Below, one piece after another: positions 24,530 through 37,150 of a stretch of DNA of 64,000 nucleotides. Source of the DNA: Ifrita kowaldi (taxonomy: Eukaryota; Chordata; Aves; Passeriformes; Cinclosomatidae); NCBI GenBank assembly GCA_013398055.1, contig VZRS01015169.1, positions 310,001-374,000 on the forward strand, written 5' to 3'. Under the pieces are notes generated by a model. It saw only the letters and a program-made list of their open reading frames with translations. It made no database searches and was not told the DNA's origin. A program made the position numbers and the translations under genes. Position 1 is the first letter of the stretch. Each line of letters begins with the position of its first letter.

Positions 24530-24690
24530 CCAACCAAAAAACCCCACAAGAACAAAAGAAAGCCAAAAAATCAGAAAGAAGAAGACAAAGAAAAATCAGA
24601 TAGAAATACATAAAAGAAAATTTGACAACACTTTTTCAAAAGAGTGAAAAAAGGGTGAAAAGAGATCTTAGCCAAAAAACAAAAATAGAT
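24530..24690. repeat. A-rich low-complexity tract
   Basis: About 160 bases are dominated by adenine with scattered G and C (AAAGAAAGCC, GAAGAAGACAAAGAAAAA and similar). It could be a degenerate poly-A; no retroelement body was recognised upstream. Confidence 0.6.
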
Positions 24691-27068
24691 TTTGACCGTT
24701 GTTTTATCGAGAAGCTCCCTTTGAAATCAGCTGCACCAGTAAGTCACTCTGAGCTCAGCTGACTCCAGTCAGCATGGTTTGAAGGAGTTATAACAACCTA
24801 TGTGTTTGTGTGTGCCAGGAGAAGTAATAAGAGCAACACAAAGAAAAATAAAATGAACTCTAGGAGATCAATAAAATGTAACCCTTTGACCCTGCAGATG
24901 ATCACTATCCATTTTTTAGTTGGGTGGTAAAATCTGTACAGTGTAAGGTTTTAATCTGGCCATTACTGCTATCTTATATCTGTGAACTTGAGCATTAATT
25001 TGCCCACAGATCTATTTTTAAAGGTAGATATAGTGCCTCTAGAGAAGAAACCAAATTCCCAATTGGTATTAAAACTGGCTTTGGTGAGATTAACATTTGT
25101 ACTCAAACTGTTACAGTTCTCAAATCTTATCTCAGGCAGAGAGGGCTCTGTCTTTTCTGCTATAGCAAAAAAAAAAGAAAAGGCAAGATAACAAGCAATG
25201 GAGCAGATGGAGTAAATTTTCAGAGCTGTGTGTGGGAGTCAAGCATTCAGATCCCATTAACTAATATTGGAGGATCAGACTCCTACTCAGCAGGCTTCAA
25301 AAACAACAGGTTCACATTTCTCCAGTTTCACTTGTTTCTTACGTGCCCCAATGCCATCCTGGCTCCTCTCTACCAGGCTGACATTTACACAACAGCACAG
25401 GGCCAAATGTGCCTTTACACTTGGAGCAGGGCTCCTCATCCAGCAAACAGAAATGGAAATATATGAAGAATAGATCTGAGTTTGCATACAGACCACATGT
25501 GCTTATGGATGGGGTATGAAGAAGGACCAATAATGTGCAATGGCTTCATCCCACAACCAAAACAGCCATAGAGCACCAGTATTTTGGTAAAGACACTCCT
25601 AAAATTCATATTTTACTGCTTTAGGACACATGAAGGGTGAAAAGCAGGTAGATACACTTGGTACAGGTGTTCAGTGCAGTTCCAAGGTCTCTTTCATAAT
25701 GTCTGGCTGTATACACCAGCCTTGCAACCCCTCGGCCATGAGAAATGCAATGTTCGGGTTGGTGCAAAGGCCTCTGTGAGTAAATACATCTCACACCACC
25801 CTCCTGCACGAGGGGAGCTAATGGACACAGCTTTTCCCATTTGCATCCATTTCCTACATGCTGGAGATGTGCAACAGCCCCGCACATTCAGCTGGGATGG
25901 GCACATGTTGTCCACAATTTGTCTCCTCCCCTGGGTCATCTCCACAGAGTTCTATTTTGTGACTAAACATTTTCTTCTGCAAAATCAGGTCCTCTGTCCC
26001 TGATAGCTGTGGGAAACAACCATCTTCAGCTCCACTGTGTTTTATCACGGTAGCTTTATTTTTAACTGACTTTAATCACCCAATTATTAAGAGTGACACA
26101 GCACTTACACCCTATCATTGCAATCTAATTAATTTCTGATCCCATAAATCATTCTTGTACATCAAGGATGTGGTATCTATGGACTGAATCTCTTATTTGC
26201 TCCACAGGGACTCTCAGCAGCATCAGTTATGCACAAAATGCAGTAGAGAAGGAAAACAAAGCAGTTCCTGAAGAGGACATAGAGGGACAGCCTTCCCTCC
26301 TGCAAAGCTCAAAACACCTGCAGATGGGCAGCAAAGGCTCAACTGCCTGAGGGCACCCCAAAACACTGCACCTCCCATAGAGATCTGGGGAAAGCAGGCA
26401 GATACCTGGGATTGCTGTTTATTGCTATTTATTTCCCCATTTCTCTGCATGTGGAGGATTCAGCAAAGCTGACCAGACTCAGATTTTAGTGACCTGCAGC
26501 ACGGGGTTGTGACACATCTCAAAGTCAGGTGTGTGCCTGATGCTGACCCTCTTCAGTCTACACTGGGAAGGGACCTGGGGTCACACCTTTAGCAAGGCAC
26601 ACTTCCAACAGGTTCCTCAGAAATAATGTCTTTGAGTAACATCTTAGAAATCTTTGAGAAGCATCTTAGAAGTCCTGCACAGTCCTGCTACCAGCAGGAC
26701 TGTAAAAGTACAAACCTGTACATGATTCTGGGAATTCTGTTGTAGGAGACATTGTGAGGACACTGGGTCCAGTCTCCTTCCCCACCTCAAAGGCTCTTCT
26801 GGACAACTCTGGTTACCAGAAGGCACTTCTTCCTCTTCCTGACCACAGAAGGGCTGTGTACAAGGGATGTCTTGTCAGTTCACCTGCAACCAGAAATCTC
26901 CTTTAACTTTTATTCAGGTAAAGTGAAAAGAAATATATTTATTTACACACCTGAAAAATAAAAACAAACTAACAAACCCAATTGAATTACCAATTCTCAT
27001 AAAAGATATAGCTTGAAGAAATGAAAGAACATATTTGAGCAGTCTGGTCATAGGGAGGTTAATTCTGC
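24691..27068. other. single-copy noncoding stretch
   Basis: Overlapping frames on both strands (25230-26050) without splice support; no repeat or RNA gene recognised. Confidence 0.45.
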
Positions 27069-27093
27069 CTGTCTCTCTGTCTCTCTCTCTCCC
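27069..27093. repeat. (CT)n microsatellite
   Basis: CTGTCTCTCTGTCTCTCTCT continues into CTCCC. Followed directly by ACAG it mimics a splice acceptor on the plus strand, but no open exon follows. Confidence 0.85.
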
Positions 27094-28956
27094 ACAGCAT
27101 CCCAACTGCACAAACCATCCCAATACAACCTTTGTTACGGGTCCAGTCTGAGCCCCATTCTTCAGAGAACCTGTTCCTGGTAGATGACACTAGATTTTAT
27201 AGAAAATTTCCTTTTTAGAGCCCTCAGGAGTATCTGGCCAGATTTACTCCTTCCTGTTGAAAGATATTTATTTCTAATGTCTTCAGAAGAAAAAGACTGA
27301 TGTGTCTTTAATAACAACAAGAATTGCTCCACTTGCTTGGAGATGCCAGCACAGCCTTGCTAGTGCAGATGTCACATCCTTGACAGTCCTGGACTCAGGG
27401 GAGGAAAACTTCCCCTCCCTCCTCTCTGTATGAAGTGTATCCACATTCTGAACCTTATTTTTGTATTCATCTGCACAATAACAAACACAGTAGCAACATT
27501 TAAATGCAGTGACAAAGGTGACTGACTACAAATATCCTTTTAGGACTGTGGGAGTGGTCAACAATCCCTGCAGCAAAACATGGGCAGTGGAAATGAGGAG
27601 GGTGTTTTGACTCAGCCTGGCAAGGCAAGCAGATGCTGTGGGGTTCAACAGAAGCTGTATTTTCAACATGAGACACTACTCCAGAAGGACATGGGCTCTG
27701 ATCTCATCCCTGGAGAAAGGTGATCACCTGAAGTTGCACACAGAGCACAAACAGCAGGCGGGAAACCCTCCTGAGGAGTAAGGCTGAAGTACTGCTCTGT
27801 GCAACTGCAACCCCACAGCCTCAGCCTGAAATGTTACTGATGTGGGTGCAAGAACATCCATCAGTCACTGCACCACTGTAATGCAGCTCAGGGCCTCCTG
27901 TGTCAGCCCATGGGGGCTGTGCTGCTGCAAACTTGCTCACTCCAGTCACATCCAATGAAATATGATGGTCTCAGTGAAATTTATTTTGCTTCCCTTGACT
28001 GGCTGATCAGCGCTCCTAGCAAATCTGACAGCTTCAACCATCATCAATTACTGCTTTCACTATGCAGTGACTCTTGCTGTGCCACACTTTTTATTACAGA
28101 GACCTTTGAAATCTGTTGTATTTAAAATTGGTAGAACTAAACCAGGAAAGTTCAAAGTAATTTCCCTTTTCAAATCAGTCTCCTGCTAAAAATATTGCAC
28201 TCCCATAATAGGAACCCAACAAGAGTCTCACCTGATGTGGGAATTCTTCTTCACAAAGCCGGCAGGCTGCCTGTTGCAGAGCTATTCTGGGGAATGCAAG
28301 GCCATTATCCACGTCATTTTGTTCTTTATAGCTCTGGGTTCACTGCTGAGCAGAGCGAGGCCACCAGAGCAAATTCATTGCCTGCAGAAACACCCAAGCC
28401 TGGTGGCGTTCATGGAGAATTATTCCCCTGTTCCCTGGGTCCCTCCACAGCAGGTCCTGATGCTGCTCATCACAAGGGCAGAGGTTTTGTGAGGTGACTC
28501 AGTATGAACAGGCTGCCAGGCAGGATATCAGTGAGAACAGAGCGCTACAGATCCATCCTGCATTCTAGAGGGAAGGGCTGGCAGTGTTCCATCTCCCCAT
28601 CAAGCAGAAATACCCACCAGGTAGGGTCACTTTCCCAGGAAGGTGAGCAAATCCTTTGCCATGAGCATTGCACTGAGGTAAGAGATAACTGAAGGGCTGA
28701 TTTCACCCAGGACATGCCTGAGGGACTTGGCCATTTCCCACTTCTCCACACCTCCATTCCAGGAACAACCACTGCAGATAACTGTGATGGCAAGGCCAGT
28801 AAATGTGCCAAGGATGAGGCAAACCAGAAGATAGAAAAATCACCCTGAGAGGATTCTATGCTCTCAGGAAGCAGCATGGTAGGATTATCTGACATCACAA
28901 TTGCTATGTGGCAAGCAAAAGAGCTTCACTCTTGGGAAATAAGCATTTCCTCACTT
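27094..28956. other. single-copy noncoding stretch
   Basis: Only short overlapping frames (28195-28898 on both strands). Nothing recognised. Confidence 0.45.
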
Positions 28957-28978
28957 CAAACAAACAAACAAACAAAAA
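28957..28978. repeat. (CAAA)n microsatellite
   Basis: Five tandem CAAA units followed by AA. Confidence 0.9.
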
Positions 28979-31900
28979 TCAATGAAAACATTAAATTGGA
29001 ATATATATGGAGATCAGCATTCTCAGCTGTCAGGCTGAGCTCAATTAGGCTTCAGAAGACCTGAGCTCCATTTCTGGCAGAGCCACTGGTCTCTGAGTGA
29101 GAGAGGAACAGGTTGTTTTCCTGCTCTGTGCCTCAATTTCTCATCCTGTGAAATGGGGCCAGTGATACAGATTTCTTATAAAATCTACTAGTGAAAAATC
29201 TGACTTAAGAGCTGGTACTCATTATTTTTCCCCACCCAAACACAAGCTGTGATGCTTTCCCCAGATATCCTTAGCAATAAAGAAAATACCGTCTTGTTCC
29301 ATGAGTGTTGGTATGTATAAAACCATTTCATGACAGGTTTTTCTTCAGAGTGATCCAAAGAACTGGGGTCTTTTTGAGGGATGTGGTTCTCCTTCTTATT
29401 AATTTCCTGTTTAAGGATTCTTCACAGCACCATTAAGTGTTGTGTTTCCCCATATGCAATAATAAGCTATATCAGTCAGAGGGACCTTTCATTTCTTAGT
29501 AGGAGGAGCAAAATAAAAGCCAGCAAGGAGTCTCCACCGGGCAGGACAATGTGTGTCACAGCTCTCAGCAGCTGAGCAAAACCAGCAGCTGCCTCCAACT
29601 CTCTGGCTGCCTCCCAGCAAAAGAAGGGCAGCCCACAATACCCCCCTCATGCAGGGCAAAAAAGGGAGGAGAGATATAAAAAATTATTTCACAGGGTCTC
29701 ATTCAGCTCATGAAAGATGCAGGTGAGGAAACTAAGAGTTGTAGCACTCCTCATGGAAGTGTCTTTTACTGGCATTATCCACAGCTCACACCTATATCCA
29801 TACCTGCACCTTCAGGACTACTGACCACTATCATTAAGGATAGTTTTAAGTTTTGCACATGGGAACATCTTCCAAACATTGCAAAATCAGTAATTAGGCA
29901 AACTCAAATTTTGGGATGCTCAGGGACCCAAACCTGTCTTAAGCTCAAGTTACCACTTTCTGCCATAGGAGCTTACAAGAAGAACACCCAGATGCCTTTT
30001 CTGCCTGCTGCATGCAGAGCAGAAATCCCTGCATGACTCCCAGGGCTTCAGCTTGTCCACGAGTCTTCATATAAACTCATCACAGTGCAATATTATTCCA
30101 GTTGTCAACAGATCGGGAGGAATTGACAGAACCTGGTTTAACTATTTAACTCTGCCAGGGGTAATAAGTTCTCTCATGCATTAAATTAAAAATGACACTT
30201 GAAAATAAGTACATTATGGACCAAATACGGCACACAAATGGGGGGCAAGGATTTAAACTGCTGCCTGGTGGAGAATTGACAGTGAAGCAATGAGCATCTC
30301 ATTATCCAGACCTACTCCGAGCACATCCACCAAGAGGGCCTTTTGCATATAGATACATTTGCTGTGGGCAGATGTCTGCTATCAGCCTGGACAAACACAA
30401 CTGTTTATTTTCCACTGTAACAATGTTTGAGCTAAAAAACCTGCCTGGGGCCCCTGATGGTGGGCAAACTCTGGACAAGGCTGTCCCTGCTCAACTTCAG
30501 CCCCATCATTCTTGCCTTGCAGCCCATTGTCTGCTGGCAACACTCTCCTTCCCTTCTGCTACCATCTGACAGCCAGGGGGAAACACTGACCTGATAAGAC
30601 ACACTTACTTAGTAGGATAGGATAGGAGCAGCAATAACATTATTAAAGACCATTTTTCCTTGTAAGTGGAGTGATTCCTTCCAGAGAGAAGGAAATTTCT
30701 TTACAAGCTTTGGGTTTGATAGTCTTGAGTTATGCCACCTTCTTCCACTGTCTCGGGTGTCTCTTCCTCTTCCAGCATTGTCCCACATGCAATTTCACAC
30801 ACATATACACACCCCTATTCTCTCCTGGTGCTGGAGCATGTTCCCAATCTGTTGTTAGGCCTTTGGGGTGGGTTTTGTGCCTCTCAACTAAAAAAATGTG
30901 AGTTGGTCCCCTTGATAGTTAATGGGGAGTTATAGGAATTCGAAAGGAAGAATTCACCCAGTCTTTCTGAATGAAATTAATTAGCCAGCCAATAAGTATG
31001 TCTCACAAGCTGACTCACTGCAGATTTTTCCAGGTTGCCAAACAGTGGTAGGAAGGCAGACTGCAATAGAAAAAAGTGCTGACAGCCAAGACAGCTGGCT
31101 CAGGGTTAGTCATCACTTTTGCAGACATCTCAAGTTAGGCCACAGGAATCCCCCACATAAGTTACGATTTTAAGTGAGAAGACACCTCAAAAGGGAAATG
31201 TTGGGTGAAGAACACGTGAAGTGCTCAGGGCCATTGGTATGAGCTGAAAAGTGGGAGGTAAAAGGAGATGGGATGTGGTGAAGACTCAAGTTTGCCAAAT
31301 GCTGAGAGCCATGGGCTGGAGTTCCCAACTCCAAGGACCAGCTTGCATAGGGAGGTTGGCAGCTGTGACAGCTGACAGAGGTATTTATATACCTTCCATG
31401 GCAGGAAATAGATGTGCTGAATTGCCTGGGCACTGCAGGCAGAGCAAACCCCAGCAGGCAGGTGTGTGAGAGTGGATCCAAACAGCCCCAGCTGAATGTT
31501 GGCTCTTGTGCTGTGCCCATCTGTTCCAGGAGGAGAAGAAAATAAACAGCAACAAGTCATTCTTGCAATTGCTGCTGGTTTAGAACCTTGCCATAACAGT
31601 TTCAAATCATGCATGCCCTTTGATAAACAGTCACAATTGCTAAAAGGCTGCAAACTGATTACACAAATTCTATTGAAAATCTACCCTCTGGGAGAGGATA
31701 TTGAAAATTTTTACTGAAAATGTGTTCTCTGTTAAGTGGTGGAGATTTGTAGAATAGAAATGTTATTGATTGGACAGTTTTTCAGCTCAATGAGGAATAT
31801 AAAAGAAATTATCTTAATGAAAGTGATCCTAATTAAAGCACCCATTACACTGAGGCTGCAGGGAGATACTGGGACATTTCCTTTCACAAAATGCCACTGA

Positions 31901-32026
31901 AAGTAGGAGAGAGACATACATGAATGTTTTTGGGGTCAGACCCTGCAGATTATGTCAGGTGTGTGAAGATACCCATTTCTAGAAGAAATAAAAACATTTA
32001 TCCACAGCTACTGACGGATAAGATTT
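28979..32026. other. single-copy noncoding stretch
   Basis: No gene recognised. The frames at 31170-31653 (116 and 142 codons) lie in two different minus frames over the same DNA and oppose a plus frame, so they are judged random. A short GGATA repeat occurs near 30617-30630. Confidence 0.45.
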
Positions 32027-32038
32027 AAAAAAAAAAAA
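32027..32038. repeat. A12 homopolymer
   Basis: Twelve adenines followed by GGGG. Confidence 0.85.
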
Positions 32039-33147
32039 GGGGTGTTTAATCAGGGTCCACAGTCTGGGTTTGGAAGTGTCCCTCCTGAGGCTTCCTGTAA
32101 AAAACAAAACATGATAGATTGTGGGAAAGAGGAAAAGCAAAAAAAGCCAAAATTCTGTTCTGATCCACACTTCAATGTCAAACCAAGCAAACCCTGCTTG
32201 AGGCTTATTTTCATCCCATTCCCAAAGTCCTACTACCAGGGCAGTGAATGTTTAAGAGAAAGCATTGAGTGGTTCCACTCATTTTGCCAAAGCACTCTGA
32301 AAAACTGAGTCCTCTCACTCTAGAAATCGAGGGGGACACTCCACTGCCCCTCCCACAGCTGTATCATCACTTTATTTTTGCTAAACTAGTTCCCACTCTT
32401 CTGGCAGAGCATCCCTGGTGTCTGGTTCCTACAGGCTGCCACAGCTTCATCCCCTGGGTTGAGCCAGACGGACCCACTGGCAGCTTGAGGATCTGGTGGG
32501 ACAGGGAGCTGTGCAAGAAGTCCCTGAGAGGGACCCTCACCTTCTATGGCTAAAGGGAGAAATCAAAATAATCAAAATCAATCTCTTCTCAGCAGCCCCT
32601 GCGTGTTGTATCTCAGCTCACTGATGCTGTGCCAGGCTCCCTCCAATAATGCCTCAGGTGCAAACAAAATTCTCAGAAATCCTTTCCTGGATTACTCAGA
32701 GACATTCATATTCATTAGGAGTTATCAGCACGCAAGCAAGGCTCACATTAATTAAATATCTTCGGCATTGGGGAATTGAGGAGTTTGGTCTTGTTTTGTT
32801 TGAGTTTGCTTATTTATTAGAAGTATTAACTTATTCTGACCTAACTTTCTCTGAAATTTTTCCTGGTTACAGGAGTAGAGGTTTATAAGCACCATAGTTG
32901 AAAATGCATCCACAGAGATACAGAAAGAGTAAAAGAAATGATGTAAACAAAAAGCCTGACCTCCAGTTTTTAAAGCTTCTCTTAAGGCGTCAAATGAAAA
33001 AAACACAGGGAAAATTCTTCCCCCTTGACTCTTTCCCAATAAATCTTTGTACCAAGAATGCTAATTAACTTTGCATCTAAATGAATCGCTTCCACTACCA
33101 AAATAATTTATATAAATATAACTATTCCCATTTCTTTAGAAATCTGT
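32039..33147. other. single-copy noncoding stretch
   Basis: Short frames only. The section 33000-33140 is AT-rich with many ATAAAT words. Nothing else recognised. Confidence 0.45.
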
Positions 33148-33167
33148 TCACAGTGTTAACACTGTGA
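33148..33167. repeat. perfect 20-bp palindrome
   Basis: TCACAGTGTTAACACTGTGA equals its own reverse complement, centred on GTTAAC. It lies about 105 bp upstream of a CR1 tail. It may be a dimeric protein-binding site or chance. Confidence 0.85.
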
Positions 33168-33272
33168 TGGGTGCACTGGACCCCCTTAACCAAAGCAGCA
33201 AAAGTTTGACAGTCTCCAAAGGAGGTAAAGGCCTCAGCGTTTTCAGGCATATGTTGTGATTTTTGGGGTGTT

Positions 33273-33344
33273 GGGCACAGGGCCAGGAGCTGGACACAAT
33301 CCTAATGGATCCTTTCCAACTCAGCAAGTTCTGTGATTCTGTGA
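33273..33344 (+). mobile_element. CR1 LINE 3' tail fragment, plus strand
   Basis: GGGCACAGGGCCAGGAGCTG is followed by GACACAATCCTAATGGATCC and TTTCCAACTCAGCAAG, then the tail TTCTGTGATTCTGTGA (33329-33344). This is the standard end of the CR1 3' UTR with two units of the terminal ATTCTGTG octamer. Only about 70 bp survive; the coding region is absent. Confidence 0.85.
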
Positions 33345-33629
33345 GTCACATTCAGGTCAAAAACTCCTCCAGGAAACCCACAAAGGGGCAAAGTGACACA
33401 GTAAGCATCCATGCACATGAGCTTGGAACACTGATCATGCATTTGACATATGAATAGCAGTGATTTTTCCAAGACTCATTTGTCAGGGAACAAAGAGAGT
33501 TGTGGGCACAAGGAGTCTCATGCCCTTCCCAGATTATGCAATTTGACTATGAGTCAACCATTTTATCCCATAAATATGAGAGCCTGAGAGAGCCTTCTTT
33601 GAGATTTCCCTGTCTGGCAGTGTGGCTGT
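33345..33629. other. short single-copy stretch
   Basis: Nothing recognised between the CR1 tail and the LTR-like repeat. Confidence 0.4.
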
Positions 33630-34240
33630 GTGATGGTGATGTCCTCTTGAGCTGGGACACCCTTCTAAGTTGTTCCCTTTAGGCTGGGACATGTCTTTGG
33701 ATAAGTCCAGTTCAAGCTCTTTCTCAGTTATAACTCAACTGCATGCTGATGATTCTTGAGCTGGGATGTCTCTCAAGGTTTGAGATGCTTTACCTGAGGC
33801 TGAGAGATCCTTCCTTTCCCAAGGTGAAGAGACCCATTATTTCCAACAGACCCTCAGAAAACTGCTGATAGCATGCTGAATCAGTGATAATAAAATCTAT
33901 GTACTTGATTCTTTTAGACATAAACCATTGTCCAAGTCTGAGACTGAGATTGGACCTAAGCTCCATCAGGAGTTTAGAATACCATGGGGGGCCACTGTGA
34001 ACCTTGTGGCTTGACAGGCAGGTCTAACTTACCCTTTTGTATCTCTGGTCTTGATATAAATCATTCTAAATTGATTCTAACTCAATTTTCCTTTGTATGT
34101 TTTATCCATGTAGTAAGTAATAGTGTGAACCTTGCCATCGAACTTTGCTAAGTCACACCGATAAATTTATATAAAAAGCATTTTGCCAATCACCTTTGGT
34201 GGTGATTCTTTGAGCGACCCTGAATCACTCATTCGTGGCA
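33630..34240. mobile_element. dispersed LTR-like repeat, copy 1
   Basis: This segment shares diverged blocks, in the same order, with 40660-41215. Examples: CTGGGATGTCTCTCAAGGTT then CCTGAGGCTGAG (33761-33804), and TAAACCATTGTCCAAGTCTG (33921-33940) followed by GTTTAGAATACCATGGGGGG near 33972. It has an AATAAA (33889-33894), a TATA-like TTTATATAAAAAG (34167-34179), and could end with CA at 34240. There is a partial internal duplication (TCTTGAGCTGGGA at 33645 and 33754). No protein frame is preserved. The two-copy relationship is seen directly; assignment to an old avian ERV LTR family, the ends and the orientation are inference. Confidence 0.45.
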
Positions 34241-37150
34241 AACCTGGCAGTTAATAGCATTGCAGTCAGGGCAGTGAATCTCCTTACAGATCTGCTGTAA
34301 AAAAGTGAATTCCCCCTCTTTAAAACCATAATTTTCATGAAGTTTCATTGCCTGTTGTTTTTTTTTAAAGCATTGTTCTTCTTTGTTGCTTTACACGATA
34401 CCATTACCTCGATGGCCTGCAGGGTCCCATTTCAGTAATAATCCTGCAGTGGCTGCACCTTGGCATTGATTTATGCTTGCATTTTTATAAGAAAGAAAAC
34501 CTTTCTATCTCAACAGTTTCCTTGCTTACTGAAGGGCAGAAAAAACAGCTAAATTATTTCAAAAGCATGAAGCAATTTGTAACAGGTGGTATTTTACTGA
34601 TATGAAACAACTGCTCTAATGGGGAATAAATTGCTAAAATATTAACCGTTGTGCAACTTTCCATCACAAAGGAGCCACTGCAGAAATCTTTTCTGCAGAA
34701 AAAGGCTCAAGCCTTCCTCATCAATGAGGTCACGCCTCTGCCATTATAATTCCTCACCCCATGCAACCTGAGCTCCTGGAAGGGCTGAGGATTTCAGACA
34801 AGGGCTGAGATTTAAAGGTGACAAAATGATATAGAAAAAGCCTCCGAATGCTGAGGAGGAGACTTCCATAGCAGATGAAGGGAGATGAGTGGGAAAGAAT
34901 AAACATGTCTCAGTTCCAAAAGGAGTAGCAGAAGATTTGGACCATGGAAAATCACTGTTTTTTCCCTACTCTTTTTTCACTCATACCTATTTCTGCTGCT
35001 CCCATACTAACATTGCATGACACCTTGCTCTAAGCCACGAGAGTTACAGATGTTTTATACATATATTCATAATGAGGTGGAATTTTTATTAAACTTGTCT
35101 GTGGAAGCTACTGTGGAGCCTGAATTTTATTTACTACAATATAATAAATTCCCGAAGCAGTGGTGACACCATGGTAACAATATTGCTAATGTAATTATTC
35201 CTGCCTCTAAAATAAAGTCTTTGTCACATGTAGATCTGCTATACAATAATTGAATACAGTTAGGTTTCCTTTCTTCTAAGCAGGAGGTGAGGAACTGAAA
35301 ATACACTTCTCCATGGTAATTTGAATTAGTAATTATTTGCAGAAATCAATGGGAGGAATTACCCATTCACACCCATATTCTTCTGTTTGGTTGTTTTCCC
35401 TGAAATAACTAACACTGAATGGAGAGGATTTGAATGAGACATCCTAGCAGTTCAGGAGTGGCAAAGCTTGTTCAAGTGTGTGCACACATTTAGGGAACTG
35501 TAGCTTCTGTGAATACAAATTTTCACAGCACCAATCAAATAAAACCTTTTTTAAATTTTACATTTTAATATTGTGTGGCAAATTTCTTTCTACAGCAAGA
35601 CAGAAGAACAATCTTATTCATATACTACAATGAAGTGTAATTCCTTAGCTACACTGCCGAGATTAACCTTCACATGGAAATGATTAATAAAATTTTATAT
35701 AAAATTCTTATCAGTACTGGGAGAAACGTGTGGATGAGGAAGATCCATGAAATATCACCAAAAAAGATTTATCTCTAAAATAACAAATACCAACACAATA
35801 TTTAGAAGTAAGTGGTGATTTTTTCCTGGCCTCATTATATCAGTATAACACAAATCTCTGCTCCTGTGATATAAAGGAGGCATGAAAAAATGGGCACATG
35901 AGCCCCTCAAGAAATATGATCTTTATAAGCATGCATTTACACATGCTGCTACTAAATAAAGGCTGGAGTTACTGTGCTGGGATATACATTGATGTGGCTC
36001 ACTTGAAACTGATTAAACTCCACTACAATCTGCACCCGAAGATACACCTTTCTCATGCATTTTGCTAATGAGAAGAGGGAAGTCTTTCTGAAGTTACCCA
36101 TGCTAAAATTCAGTTTCCTTGTTTAGTTTCTCCTAACAGGGAGAAGTTATTTGATGGAGTGGAATGGAAAATCTCATGGAAAAGGCGCTGCCTGTGGATT
36201 TCATATTGTTCTGTGCACATTCACTGAACTTAGACTTTGGCCTTGGAAATAGTAGGAAAACAAGAATATTTTAAGGACTGTGTTTAGAGGAAAAAGCTGT
36301 ATTGCATGTGGCAGTATCTTAGTCCCTTGAGTGTGGCAAAGGAATTGGGTGCATTTTAGAAGGTGTATTCAGTGAGCACCTTTGTCCACATCCTTCGCAA
36401 AAACTACTGAGTGTTTGGCAAACCCATGGAAAAACAGTCTGGAGACACCTGAAGGGAGGCAATAAAGGGACCTCTATCAGAGGAGACTATTTTTTCCAAA
36501 TGCCCATTGCAGTCAACAGCATTACTTGCAAGCTTAATATTAAACACGTGCTAAAGTGCTTTGCTGGACAGAGGCCAGACGGCTCAATGCTTTACAAAAC
36601 CGAGGTCTAACTGAAGCTTCACTGGGGTCTGGCTGTCCTTCAGCATGGTCCTCTTGGCCTTATCTCACAGTGGTTCTCTAGGAACCAAACACAGACCTGC
36701 TTCTCATTTATGTTGGTTCAGAAATGACCCAACCTCTTTGCTGTCATGATCATGGATCCTCTAGAAATTCATACAACAAATAGATGTAATTAATGTGCTT
36801 GTTAAGGGAGTATTAATCTGGAGCTACTTCAGCTTCTAATTCAGTTGTGAGACATTGCAGAGGCTGCATTGCAGATGCAGTTGTGGGGCACTGCAACTCC
36901 CTCTGCAAATGTGTTTGGTGGGTTGGGATCCTATTTCAAAAGGAGGAGGCAATTGGAGCAAAAAGCTCCCTATAGGCAGACAATGCAAATGGTGAACACC
37001 GAAGTTCTTCCAGGCCTGCCAGCAGAAATCTCCATCTTCTAATCCAGATTAGCACTGTTTCTTGAGCCTAGCAGGTCTCTATTTCTCACAAGAACTGAGC
37101 ACATCCCCATTTTTGCTTTTCGAAACACATCATGTGATGTCCATCATCCT
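34241..37150. other. AT-rich, stop-dense noncoding block with enhancer-like motifs
   Basis: There is no open frame of 60 codons on either strand for nearly 3 kb. Notable is a repeated module: CCATGGTAA (35169-35177) ... GTAATTATT (35191-35199), and CCATGGTAA (35311-35319) ... GTAATTATT (35329-35337). The first CCATGGTAAC sits in GTGACACCATGGTAAC (35163-35178), close to an RFX X-box. The block 34300-34500 is similar in texture. Regulatory role is inferred only. Confidence 0.22.
35163..35337. promoter_or_regulatory. duplicated CCATGGTAA...GTAATTATT module
   Basis: Two exact CCATGGTAA words 142 bp apart are each followed, after 13 or 9 bp, by an exact GTAATTATT homeodomain-type word. The first copy includes an X-box-like GTGACACCATGGTAAC. 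Paired exact words in an otherwise unrelated background suggest composite transcription-factor sites. Confidence 0.25.

Noticed and set aside
27069..27097. Strong-looking splice acceptor (pyrimidine run then ACAG)
   Set aside because: The pyrimidine run is a CT microsatellite and no plausible coding exon follows.
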